From Cymbomonas tetramitiformis (lineage: Eukaryota; Chlorophyta; Pyramimonadophyceae; Pyramimonadales; Pyramimonadaceae), in assembly GCA_001247695.2 (NCBI GenBank), contig LGRX02035254.1, positions 53,412 to 117,411 on the forward strand: a stretch of DNA of 64,000 nt, written 5' to 3'. Below are positions 21,764 to 33,000 of this stretch, piece by piece. Positions within the stretch are counted from its first letter, which is position 1. Every line of letters starts with the position of its first letter. The notes under the pieces were generated by a model. It saw only the letters and a program-made list of their open reading frames with translations. It was not told the origin of the DNA and did no database searches. A program made the position numbers and the translations under genes.

Positions 21764-22528
21764 TACTCCCCTTGAATCTTCAATCTAGCGCCCGCCAGCG
21801 TGACACATGGCGGTTGGCGGTTGGTCGAAAAATAAGGCGCCCCGCCGACGCGACGGTCGACTCTAAAACCCAATTTGCACCCCTGATCGCCAGTCCCTAA
21901 CGAGATAAAGAGCAGGGGTTGTGCATCTGTTCTGGTGATGGTGCTGGTACCTGGTGGATTCCTGGTGGCGAAGAGTTGTTGTCAGCACATGTGAGTTAAA
22001 ATACCAATTGCGATCATTTGCGATCTTTTCACTTGCACGTAAAACGTTGCTTGTGCACCTAATTAGTACAGCTCTATTGCATCAACAGTAAGACGGCCCT
22101 TGAAACTCACTGTCGTGGTTATCACTTTGAAAGCCTCGATCCTTCATTCTGTTTCACCCGCCCTAAAACTTTACGGGCTTTACGGAGGAAATTGAATACT
22201 GATCATATATTTCTGATTGGAGCAGTGTTGATAACACTTGGTAAACGAAAGGTGAAGTCGTGGCGTCAGCTCGGACCTTTCGTTTTTGCGTTGACCGTCC
22301 TCTGTGCGAACTGTTCCGTGTTTTCAAGTGCTTGCCGTGTTTCAACAAGTCAAATTTCGTGCCCACTTTTGCACGCTCAAGCTGCTTCATATCTGGTTGC
22401 AACAGGGTACTGGACGCGAGGATCTACGCGAAGTAAGCTACGTCACTCGTCTTGTGCCTCTTCCCTGCAGGCGAAGACGCTGTTACAGAATCCTTTCCCC
22501 TTCCAGCGCACGTGACGAGGTTCTCGTT
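21764..22528. other. Intergenic, upstream of the YAE1-like gene
   Basis: No supported gene; presumably holds the promoter of the downstream gene. No TATA box or other site I would defend. Confidence 0.4.
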
Positions 22529-23982
22529 ATGGAAGACGATGATGTTTGGGGAAGTGGAAGTGACGACGAGCTCGAACGCGAATGGGTTACGAGGCAAGCG
22601 GTGCACTTCAACAGCGGGTACCGCGAAGGTCTGGACGAAGGCAAGAAGGTGACGCTGCAGAAAGGCTTTAACGCAGGTAGCCGTCGGGAAAGGAAAGCCC
22701 CTTCAAGTAGCCAACGATGCTCCTTTTTATATCAGAACCTGACGTGTAACTCCTTCCCTGTTCACTCGCATGTCGGAGCGAGAGGAGTCCTGGCGCCGGC
22801 ATCTCAAAGGAAGCCTCGTGTGATGCTCTGGTAACAGGATTCAAGGAAGGCGAACGAGGAGGCCACGAGTGGGGCCAGCGCCGGGGTGCTATTAGGTGAG
22901 GCGTACACAGCTTAGCGGCGTGGCTGAAATCCTCGCGCATTTCAGAAATATCCGCTTGGGAACCGGGAAACTGAGTTCTGTCTTCACGGAACCGTGTAAA
23001 CCCTAGCTGGTACCGCTGCCGCTGCTTTGTTCACTCCACTGACTTGAGTGCAAAGACATGTAAAATATCGAGCATAATTCTGACCCAAACGACGCGTATG
23101 ATGCCCGCAGTACTCTCCAAGCGCTGGCGGGACAGCTGCCTGGGACGAGCGCGATCCTCGCGGAGATTCAAGCGGTGGCGGATAGGTGAAAGCTCCCCGT
23201 CTTGATGCTCGCACATCCTAATACTCTTTGGCGACGGTCGCCACATTCCCACACTTTAGTTGCATATGTGAGGGCGTATGGTTGACGATAGCCGTCAGCG
23301 TCTCGCACTTTGGCTGCGGGCATGCCCTCGCACTGCTGGTGATAGCTACCGGGCTACGGGACAGTCTGGCGGCGCAGGGCACCACGAAGGAGTCTGCGCG
23401 GAAGTTCTGCGACTTCCGGGTGGTGACCTCGGAGAGTGCGGATCAGCTGCACGCGGAGGACAAGCACGCGCCTGATGGCGACCAAGAGGGTACACGCCCG
23501 CCCACCTCCACGTCGTGTGCAACATATCGGTAGAGTGGCGTCGCGCAGGAATGGCGCACCTCCCTCCTCTCGTTGCGCTTGCGATCTGAGCGGCGCCGAG
23601 AGAGAGGGTACCCCCTGTTTTTTCTGCCCATGGTCACACCGGGTTGCCGCCTGTGTGTTTAGTTGTGCGATTTTCAAGGGAGAGACTCCGCTTTTCAGCG
23701 CGAGGGCTGGGTAAGATGAAGGGCTTACCTTGCGTTGACTCAGCCTGTCGATTTTCCTGCACAGGAGGCACGTACGCAGATAAGTGGGCCAAGGTTTCAG
23801 CAGCTATGACAAGTGTTGATGATTTAGCCGCTGGCTTTGGACTCGTGCTAACCCGTGATGAGAGCACGTGCGTACAGCTCGGTGTGGAAGACATCTTGGC
23901 TGAGAATAGCGCCGAGGACCTCTTAGCTGGTGTTGATTCAGACCCTGTTAAAAAAGCACTGCCAGAAGAGACTTCTTCATAG
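22529..23982 (+). CDS. YAE1-like protein, five exons
   Basis: Exons 22529-22676, 22838-22895, 23111-23185, 23365-23489 and 23765-23982; all introns GT-AG; total 624 nt, 207 codons plus stop with phases agreeing at every junction. The N-terminal part has EREWVTRQAVHFNSGYREGL, then GKKVTLQKGFNAG and, across intron 1, FKEGERGGHEWGQRRGA. This deca-GX3-type repeat (GYREGL..GK...Q.GFN.G...G...G..RG) is the YAE1/LTO1 signature. In yeast YAE1 with LTO1 is an adaptor that delivers a [4Fe-4S] cluster to the ribosome recycling factor RLI1/ABCE1. The remaining ~130 residues (ALAGQLPGTSAILAEIQAV, then an acidic tail) are unassigned. The start is preceded by stop codons and I take the first Met. An LTO1 paralogue is the main alternative. 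Confidence 0.78.
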
Positions 23983-25835
23983 TTCAGCCTTGGGGAGTCT
24001 ACTCTCGGCTTGTCTGCTAACACTTCATGCGCATGTTCATTGCAACAGTTTTGTGAAACCCTCGAATTGTGTCGGGTTTCACGGGACTGTGATCTTATAT
24101 CGTTGTGCTGAAAAATCTTACTCCTGAACTCTCAAACTCCGCAATCTTATCAGATCCGCTATCCCAACAGCATCTCAGGTCAGGCATATGCCCTGCTCAT
24201 TCAGCGAGTAATGATAGCATTTAACATTCGTACAAGTATTCGAAAGAGGCCTTACATTTTATCCATTTTATTGTTTGCATGCATTCAAGTGTGTGTGACG
24301 AAGCAAGCTGCAAGCAGGGAATATGCCTTTCTGCAGTGTGATCGACGTGAGAACTTGCCAACTACTTAGAGATCCCCTAGGTCATCACCAGATCAGCATT
24401 TCTAAAACTTCCACGTAATGCATGAGAGATCGGTAGAGTTTCGGATGACTTGATTCCATCCTATTAGTAGACCCACCTACTTATGCAGTATGCGTACTAT
24501 AAAAGAGCAAGTCATAAACGAGCAAGGGCAATGTATGATCACGTCCCTGCATGATCATAGATCCTTTTTGCCCACTCATTCGGATTTATGACTAAAAACA
24601 GGCATCCGAATGATTTTGGCCACAATTGTTGTGAAATAATGTATATGTCAACACATTCCCACCGACTGCATAATATTTTATGTTGGATTATTGATCTCCA
24701 TTACTCCAGTATGCCTATTACACACTGTGACTGTCTGAATAGGGCTTTCGAGCATGCAGAAAGAATCTGATGAGTGCTGGCAATTTCAGGCTTAAAAGGT
24801 ATGTGCTTTCCTACGGCACTGACACCCAGGAACTCAGAGAACAAGTGCCCATCTCGTTTTGGGGTAGGCACATGCACGGCTGCATTCCTGTAGACGGAAA
24901 CAACATGCAAATACGAAATTGGCCCATGCACGACCCTGCTTCAGCAACTTTTGGCTCGTCGTCTGCTTAGCTCGGTGCGCACAGCAGGTTTAGAAGCGGC
25001 AAAGTTCTACGAAAGTCGCCAGAAATTACACATTATTCAGTACGAACGGACAAGTATGCAACTAAGAAAACCGCGCACCGGTCATGCTTTTCCGCTAGCG
25101 TGGAAAAGTACACTTAGAACATCCAATTCAATTCACTTCCACCGACGGGATACGTTGACCCTCCACAACAGCGTTCCCCACCATTTTGAGGCGCTGAAAA
25201 TCGCTGCTACAAATCACCGCCTAGCATCAAAGCATACGATGCGTACGTCACAGGCGGTGACTCTACGGTGTCCAAGTCGGCCCTTGCGAACGGATGCAAT
25301 ATTTGTTTGTAACATATATATTTTCCCTACTCTTACTCCCGCCCCACGGTGCTCGAGAACAACAAGATTGACGGCGACTTAGCAGTGGGACAAGCCTGAC
25401 TCGGCGCGCGGAATCAATTGATGTCAAGGAAGCCGAATTATGGCGGACTTTAGATGCAACCCTTACAAATATGTGGCACTTGCCCGGTACCATGTGAAGC
25501 ATTCCGCTAACATCTACTTTCACATTCCCATGATGAGAACACCACTCCTGGTCTATCCTCAGATCCATCGGTCAAACCCAAGTACCATATTCATTATTTG
25601 CACCCTTCATCTTACAGTGTGTATCTCTTTGTTGTAATGATGATGATGATGCTAAGGTGATGCATGCAATATACCTAGGTCCTCTGCCCGTGGAGTGCAG
25701 TGCGCAACACTAGCACATCTTTTGCAAAGTGTGACTAACCGGCACCATGGCCGTCATGTTTCATTAATGATACAGTGACAACCAGCTTCAGGCGTCCCAC
25801 TCTATTAATAGGTCATATTGCACATTGTCGCTTTG
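23983..25835. other. Intergenic or unrecognised exons
   Basis: No exon chain I can support. A short terminal-exon candidate lies just downstream. Confidence 0.4.
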
Positions 25836-26010
25836 TGAGCAATCCCTTCCCCCTCTGCCACCAGATGCATTTCCGATTGCCTTCAATGATGTTAAAGTAT
25901 CGATGCAAGCTCTTCAAGCAAGCTCAATTATATCGAAGCAGGCTCAGGGTCTATTGCAGGGAACTCATGCTCTATATCTATTATTCATCCGAACAACGCT
26001 TGAACTATAG
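25836..26010 (+). CDS. Possible terminal exon of an unidentified gene
   Basis: After a pyrimidine-poor AG at about 25838 the frame reads QSLPPLPPDAFPIAF, then a helical stretch (VKVSMQALQASSIISKQAQG) and LLFIRTTLEL before a stop. Composition looks protein-like and the frame differs from nearby random ORFs, but no upstream exon was found. No function proposed. Confidence 0.25.
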
Positions 26011-26106
26011 TCACTGCTCCTACTCATGGGACTGACATAACTGCGCGAAGCTTTCGTGTTTTGCATCACATCTTCGGTTTGCCTGTGTGCCACTTTTGCC
26101 TGCGCC

Positions 26107-27078
26107 TCACCCCACCAATGCCCTTCGTCCATCGATACAATAGCACTTAGGGAAGGCACTTGCAAAACACAGCGCAATGGGGGCGCAAGGGGGCGTGGGA
26201 TGTGGGGCCACCTGCTGGCGAGCGAGGGCCTCCTGCAGCAGCGCTGCCTGCCGCACATTTTGCGACGCACGAAGCGCCTCCATAACATCAGGCGCGCTCA
26301 GCCCTCGCTGCAGCGACCCACTCCGCCTGGTGCCCTCGTCCTGCGACCCTAGACTTGACCCGGAGGACGCGGCTGCCTCGAAGTTCTTCTCGAGGCTCCT
26401 TCTGATGGAGTGAAGCCCGGGCTCCAGCTCCATCTCTTCAGTGCCACTTCGTCTATTGGTCGACGGTGCCCCTGGGCTGCATCCGTGATGCTGCCCGCTG
26501 CCTGGACTGCACCCCTTGAAGGGCATTTGATAGGCGTTGTGATCTCCGCGTTCCCCTGCGGCCCGCAATGGCTGATCGCTGGAGCCGCTCGATTGGAAGC
26601 GGGCACTGAGCGATTGCCGCATAGACTGCCTCCCAGGCCCCGCTGCACCCCCTCGAAGGACGATCCCCCGCCGCCCGAGCTCAGTGCCCCCTTGCTCTGG
26701 CTCTCGTGCCACAGAGCTTTCTGCTACTGCTGCTGCCAGGGCCTCCCACTCTGGCGTGCCTCGCATCACCCCCTGCACCCTGCCACTGCGGCATGGCACC
26801 TCTCCCGCCTCATAAATGTTGACGCCGTGCCTGCCGGACTGTGTGGCATCCCTTGTGCTCGGTGATGACTGGAAGTCCAATGGCACGCTCTCCACAGGTT
26901 GCACCGCCGCCTGCGGCTGCAGAGCAGGGCGCTTCGCTCGCAGCGCCATCACCTCCTCCAGTGGATATCCCCCGCCTCTGGTCGGTGCGCGAGGCGCTGT
27001 ATTCGTCGCATTCGCCAGCGGCTTGGGCCGCGGGCGCCCCCCTGCCGCCTTCGCCTCTGCATTGCCCTCAACGCCCAT
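26107..27078 (-). CDS. Last exon(s) of the coiled-coil gene
   Basis: Low-complexity, Ser/Gly/Arg-rich tail with motifs SMRQSLSARFQSSGSS and SIRRSLEKNFEAAASSGSSL, echoing AVRRSLQSSFEAVTSSGWPL at the end of the large exon. A short helix (LSAPDVMEALRASQNVRQA) precedes the stop at 26107. The acceptor is not certain. Confidence 0.5.
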   Translation of the reverse strand: MGVEGNAEAKAAGGRPRPKPLANATNTAPRAPTRGGGYPLEEVMALRAKRPALQPQAAVQPVESVPLDFQSSPSTRDATQSGRHGVNIYEAGEVPCRSGRVQGVMRGTPEWEALAAAVAESSVAREPEQGGTELGRRGIVLRGGAAGPGRQSMRQSLSARFQSSGSSDQPLRAAGERGDHNAYQMPFKGCSPGSGQHHGCSPGAPSTNRRSGTEEMELEPGLHSIRRSLEKNFEAAASSGSSLGSQDEGTRRSGSLQRGLSAPDVMEALRASQNVRQAALLQEALARQQVAPHPTPPCAPIALCFASAFPKCYCIDGRRALVG

Positions 27079-30000
27079 CTCCCATCCCCCCTTCAGCCTT
27101 TACAGCCCAACCACCTCCGCCCCCCGGTCCAGAAGCATCCGTGGCAAGTCTTGACATTCGTCACTACACAACCGCCCAACCACCCATGGCATGCGGCGGT
27201 GTTTCGATGCATGGCCAAGGTGGTATGCAAGGTGGAGGTGTGAAACCTTGGGGAGGGGAAGGGGGTGGACGCTCACCGTGGGAGTTGGGTGTGTACTGAT
27301 TGTGGCAAACTGCATCGGCGAGTGGCGCAGGAGCATCGCTTGAGGAAGAGTGTGCGGCCACAGCAGGTTGAGATGCCACATGCCGCCGGGGGCTCCTCGC
27401 GGAGATGCGGCCGCCACTGCTGGAGGATGCTGAAGAGGCAGATTGTGAGGCAAGGCGTGACTGCTGTGTTTGCGCCACAGCTTCCCCACACAGCAGCAGG
27501 TCCGTGTCTGAGAAGGACGTGCGGCACATGTCATCCTCCTCCTCCGCCATGAGGTCCGGCCACTGCAGGCTGTATTGCCCGCGCACCCGGCCACCATGCG
27601 CATTCAGCCGCCGGACCCGCTTGTGAATAAGGTGCCGTCCCAGCCACCATCGGGGCTCAGACCGCAAGACCCCTTAGCCAGCGCTCGCAGAGCAGGTGCC
27701 CCCGTGGGTGCCAGACCCTCTCATTGAGGTGCCCTAGCTCTCATTTGACAGTCACCGCTCCCATTGAGCAGCCCGTCAATCCGCCAACTTGCCTTCTCGA
27801 CAGACTGTTGATGGTCTCATCGGATGCCCGTCGCTCGCAGCGCGGAATCTGACCGAGCAGGATGGAACCAGGTGGATCGCCCGGACCACAGCCATATGGG
27901 GAACTCACCACTGGCCGAGAAGATTCTCTTCATATTCATCCAACACCGGTTGCACAATCTGCCTCGGCGTGGAAGCGCCTCCGGCACCGGTCCTGTGGAT
28001 CGCCACGTGCCCACATAGCCCGAACCAACCACGCCCCACGCTCACCTCTCAGCGCATTGCCCCAAGCTCATCCGGACATACTCACCGCCCGGGCCCTCCT
28101 CAGCACGCACCTCGCCCTGTGCTAACCACAGAGTTCACAACCCAAACTCATCCAGTCACCTTGGATGCTAAAAGCACAATGACCTCACACGCAAGCTGAC
28201 ATCCACGGCGGCGCAAGACACGGCCATTCTCGCGCACCTTGGCACAGTGCGCGAACTGCCGCTGAAGCTCGCCTCTGTGCCGCTGCTGCCCATCATTTCC
28301 CCCTTTTGCATTGCCGAGGGCGTGCCTCCGAGGATGATGGGAGGGGTTCCAGAGGGCGCCATCGCCTTTGCTCCCCCATCCTCGTCCCGCCTCACTCCCT
28401 CTCTCTCCCCTGGGGCCACGCTGGGACCCCCATCCCCAATCCGCCCCCCTTGCTCGCTGCTGAATGCATCCTGCGATAGCGAGCCGTGATGGGTGGGGAG
28501 CGGCCACCCAGAGGACGTCACCGCCTCGAAGCTACTCTGCAAGCTCCTGCGCACAGCTCCTCCCTTCCCTGCTTCCGCTCCCGCGCCTTCTCCCGGCTGC
28601 AGAATCGCCGTTGCTGCCGCCGCCGCAGAGGTGGAGGTGGAAGGGGCTGGGAGCGCATCCCCGCCCAGCGTCTCCCCTTGAGCGATCCCCCCATCCGAAG
28701 CGGCATCGGCGAGAGCCGCCGCGTTGGCGGGCCCCACGCCTGGAGCACGCGGCAACCGGCTTGGGATGGCCCCAGTTTTCACCGCTGCGACGAGTGTGTG
28801 AGCCTCCCCGCCCCGCCTAGCGCAACTGGCATCGACGCTGCTGTCGTCATGGTGGGTAGCGCGGGCGGCGGCGGGCTGGGAGGCTAGCTCGGAGGCCCGG
28901 TCGCGGATGGCCTGCACCTGGGTTCGCAGGGCATGGGTCTCCTCCCGGGCCCTCTCCTCCAGGGACTGCCGCAGCGCTTGCTGGTCCTCCTCGAAGGATG
29001 CTCGCAGCGCTGCCAGCGCCGCGTCGTGGGCCTCCCGGCACCGGTGCCACTCACCAGCATGCTGGTCCGCCACCCCCGCTGCAACGGCCTGAGCCTCCGC
29101 AACCCGCTCCTCACATGCCCGTCGCAGCCTGGCCACCGCAGCCTCGTGTGCGGCCTCGTTCTCCGCTCCCACCCGCCGCAGTGCCGCTGCTTCCTCGTGC
29201 TGGGCGTGCGCCCGCTGGCGCGCTGCCTCCGCGTCATCCACGGAAGCCGCGGCCTCGGCCCTCCAGCTGGCGCACGCTGCCTCCATGCTCATCATCGATT
29301 GGCCCTGTGCGGAAGCTTGGCTCCGAAGGTTGGCCACCTCCGCTTCCAGCACGCTCACGCACTCCGCCACCTCCACCTGGTGCGCCGCCGCGACCCGCTC
29401 GTCCGCCTCGTAGGACTCCCGAAGCGCGCTCAGGGCCGCGCCGTGGTCCTCCTGCGACCTCGACAACGCCGCCACCGCCTCGCCAAGCCGCGCCTCCGCC
29501 TCTGCTGCCGCTGCCCGCGCTGCCTGCACCTCCACCCCAAGCGATGTGCGCACCTGCGCCACCGCCACATCGCTCTCTTCCTGTGACCGCCGCAGCAACT
29601 CACCCGCGGCGGCGCGTTGCGCCTCCGCGGCCTCCACACGCCGCTCTGCCTCCGCTGCATCCCGCCGCGCCCCTGCCCGTGCCGCCACCAGGGCTGCGTC
29701 CCGCTCCTCCAGTGACTCTTGCAGGCTGCTCGCCATCTCCCCGTGCCGCACCCGCGCCAGCTCAGCCTGCCGCTGCATCTCCGCTACCTCATGCTCAAAG
29801 CTCCGCCGCAGTGCCGCCACCGCTGCCACATGCTTCTCCTCCGACGCCCTAAGCTGGCCCACCAGTTCCGCCCGAGCACGACCCGCCTGTGCTACGCTCT
29901 GCTGTGCTTCCTCCACCTCCGCCACCAGGCTCGCGCTCATTGCCCCGAGTGCCGCGTCATGCTCCTCCTCTGCCCGCTGCATTGCCTCCGCCACGCGTTC

Positions 30001-33000
30001 GTACCGAGCTTCAGCAGCCTCCACCTTCCCATGTGCCGCTTCAAGCTCCTGAGAGAAGGACTCCCGCAGCGTCCCCAGCACTGCCCCGTGATCGCACTGC
30101 GCCCGCTCAAGAGCTCCGGCCTCTTCCGAGCGCCGCGCTTCGGCCTCGCGGGCTGCCGCCTCCGCAGCACTCAGCTCGCGGGCGAAGGACTCCCGCAGAG
30201 CCCTCACCTCCTCCTTGCGCTGCACCTCCGCCTCTCGTGCCGCATCCTCCGCAGCACTCAGCTCGCGGGCGAAGGAATCCCGCAGCGCTCCAAGAGCTGC
30301 TTGGTGCTCCAGGGCGGCGCGCTGGAGCGCCCCGGCCTCCTCCGCGCAGCGCGCCTCCGTCTCCTCTGCGGCGCTGCGCGTCCCCAAGCTCTTGCGCATA
30401 CGACTTCCATGGTGCGCCCAGGCGCTGCGCCGTGCTCTGCGCCGGCACGCCTCAGCGCTGCCTCCTCCTCCGCGCACCGCGCGTCCGCCTCTGCGGCTGC
30501 GCGCTGCATGCCCCCGACCTCGTGCTCAAACGATTTGCGCAGCGTGCTCACTGCCAGCACGTGCTCCTGCTCTGCCGCCGCCGCCTGCGCCTCCGCCGCC
30601 GCTTGTGCTGCCTCGGTGGCGCGCGCCGCCGCACCAATGTCGCGCTCGCACGAGGCCCGCAGCTCCGCCAGTGCGCCACCATGGCGCTCCTTCTCCAGAG
30701 CCCGGGCTTGCTCTGCCGCTGCCGCCGCCTGCTCCGCCCTTCCCACCTCCACCTTGGCACTCCCGAGAGCTTCCCGCTGCGCCTCCACTTCGCGCTGGGA
30801 CCCATCCAGCAGTGCCTGCCATCGCCACAAAGATCCCGCTCGCCCAAGCCACAGATCCGGCTCATCGCCGCAAGATCCTCTCATCGCCACAAGATGCTCT
30901 CACCACAACGATCCCGCTCATCGCCACAAGATCCGCTCATCGCCGCAAGGAATCTCGCTCATCGCTACAAGATCCCTCTCATCTCCAAAAGATCTCCGCT
31001 CATCACCACAACGATCCAGCTCATCGCCACAAGATCCCGCTCATCGCCGCAAGATCCCCTCTCATCGCTCACAAGATCCCCACGCTCATCGCCCAAGATC
31101 CAGCTCATCGCCGCAAAGATCCCGCTCATCATACAAAGATCCCCTCTCATCGCCACAAAGAGATCTTGGCTCATCACCACAACGATCCCATCATCCGCTC
31201 ACAAGATCCCCGCTCATCGCCCACTCAAATATCCTCTCATCGCCACAAGATCCCGCTCATCACCACAACGATCCCGCTCATCGCCACAAAGAGATCCCTC
31301 TCATCGCCACAAACTTCCGCTCATCGCCACAAGATCCCCTCCTCACCCAAACGCAGATCTCCGCTCATCGCCGCAAAAGATCCGCTCATCGCCGCAAGAT
31401 CCCTCTCATCGCCACAAGATCCCCGCTCATGTATCACAAAGGTCCCAGCTCATCGCCACAAAGATCCCTCTCCATGCCACAAAGATCCCGCTCATCATAC
31501 AAGATCTCGCTCATCGCCACAAGATCCCAGCTCATCGCCACAAAGATCCCTCTCCTTCGCCACAAGATCTCGCTCATCACCACAAAGATCCCCTCTCATC
31601 ACCACAAAGATCCCCGCTCATCGCCACAAAGATCCCTCTCATCGCGACAAGCACCCAAGCTGATTGCAGGGGGGTAAGCAAAGCGGAGAGGCAGGGGACG
31701 CGGTGCAGGAAATCAGTCGCGCTGACATTAACGGATTGAGTGGACGCCCGTGCCGTGAGTGCAAAAGGGGACTGTGCATTGGCTATTTTTGCTGTGTTGG
31801 TAATGTTCTGTAATAATGCTTGTCACCCTTGCACCGGTCCATTGACCGTCAGCATCGGGCGTACATTCATTTGAAGCATCACCCACGGAGGTCTTCCGCA
31901 GCACTATGTGGAGAGTCAGTTGCAGCATCACCCACGGAGGTCTTCAGCAGCACTATGTGGAGAGTCAGTTGCAGCATCACCCACGGAGGTCTTCCGCAGC
32001 ACTATGTGGAGGTGCGGTTGCAGCATCACCCACGGAGGTCTTCCGCGGCGCACTATGTGGAGAGTCAGTTGCAGCATCACCCCACGGAGGTCTTCCGCAG
32101 CACTATGTGGAGAGTCAGTTGCAGCATCACCCACGGAGGTCTTCCGCAGCACTATGTGGAGAGTCAGTTGCAGCATCACCCACGGAGGTCTTCCGCCCAA
32201 CTATGTGGAGAGTCAGTTGCAGCATCACCCACGGAGGTCTTCCGCAGCACTATGTGGAGAAGTCCAGTTGCAGCATCACCCACGGAGGTCTTCCGCAGCA
32301 CTATGTGGAGAGTCAGTTGCAGCATATCACCCACGGAGGTCTTCCGCAGCACTATGTGGAGGAGTCAGTTGCAGCATCACCCACGGAGGTCTTCCGCAGC
32401 ACTATGTGGAGAGTCGGTTGCAGCATCACCCACGGAGGTCTTCCGCGGCACTATGTGGAGAGTCAGTTGCCAGCATCACCCACGGAGGTCTTCCGCCAGC
32501 ACTATGTGGAGAGTCATTTGAAGCATCACCCACGGAGGTCTTCCGCAGCACTATGTGGAGAGTCAGTTGCAGCATCACCCACGGAGGTCTTCGACAACCT
32601 TATGTGGAGAGTCAGTTGCAGCATCACCCACGGAGGTCTTCGACAACCTTATGTGGAGAGTCACCAATCCAATTGCTAGACGGACAGAGCCACAGATATA
32701 TTTCTGAGGGTGCACCTCTCTAGAAGTGCTTCCCATGTTTGACACACCTCCACCGCGGAGGTGACCATCACACATCTAGAACCGTCAGCTTGAAGAAGAA
32801 CCAATTGCTTGCAATGCCTCTTCTTTGGACGCGTGTCTAGTGTCTCTGGCGCTCCCACCTCGACACTAGTGTCTCTGGCGCTCCCACCTCGACACTAGTG
32901 TCTCTGGCGCTCCCACCTCGACACTAGTGTCTCTGGCGCTCCCACCCCGACACTAGTGTCTCTGGCGCTCCCACCTCGACACTAGTGTCTCTGGCGCTCC

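Noticed and set aside
29719..31739. Two plus-strand ORFs over 600 codons (29719-31677, 29889-31739)
   Set aside because: They are the complement of coiled-coil exons followed by a minisatellite; low-complexity Arg/Pro/Ser composition and no gene features.
31820..32723. Long repetitive ORFs through the 49-bp array
   Set aside because: Open in several frames because the repeat unit lacks stops; translation simply repeats the unit. Intron context.
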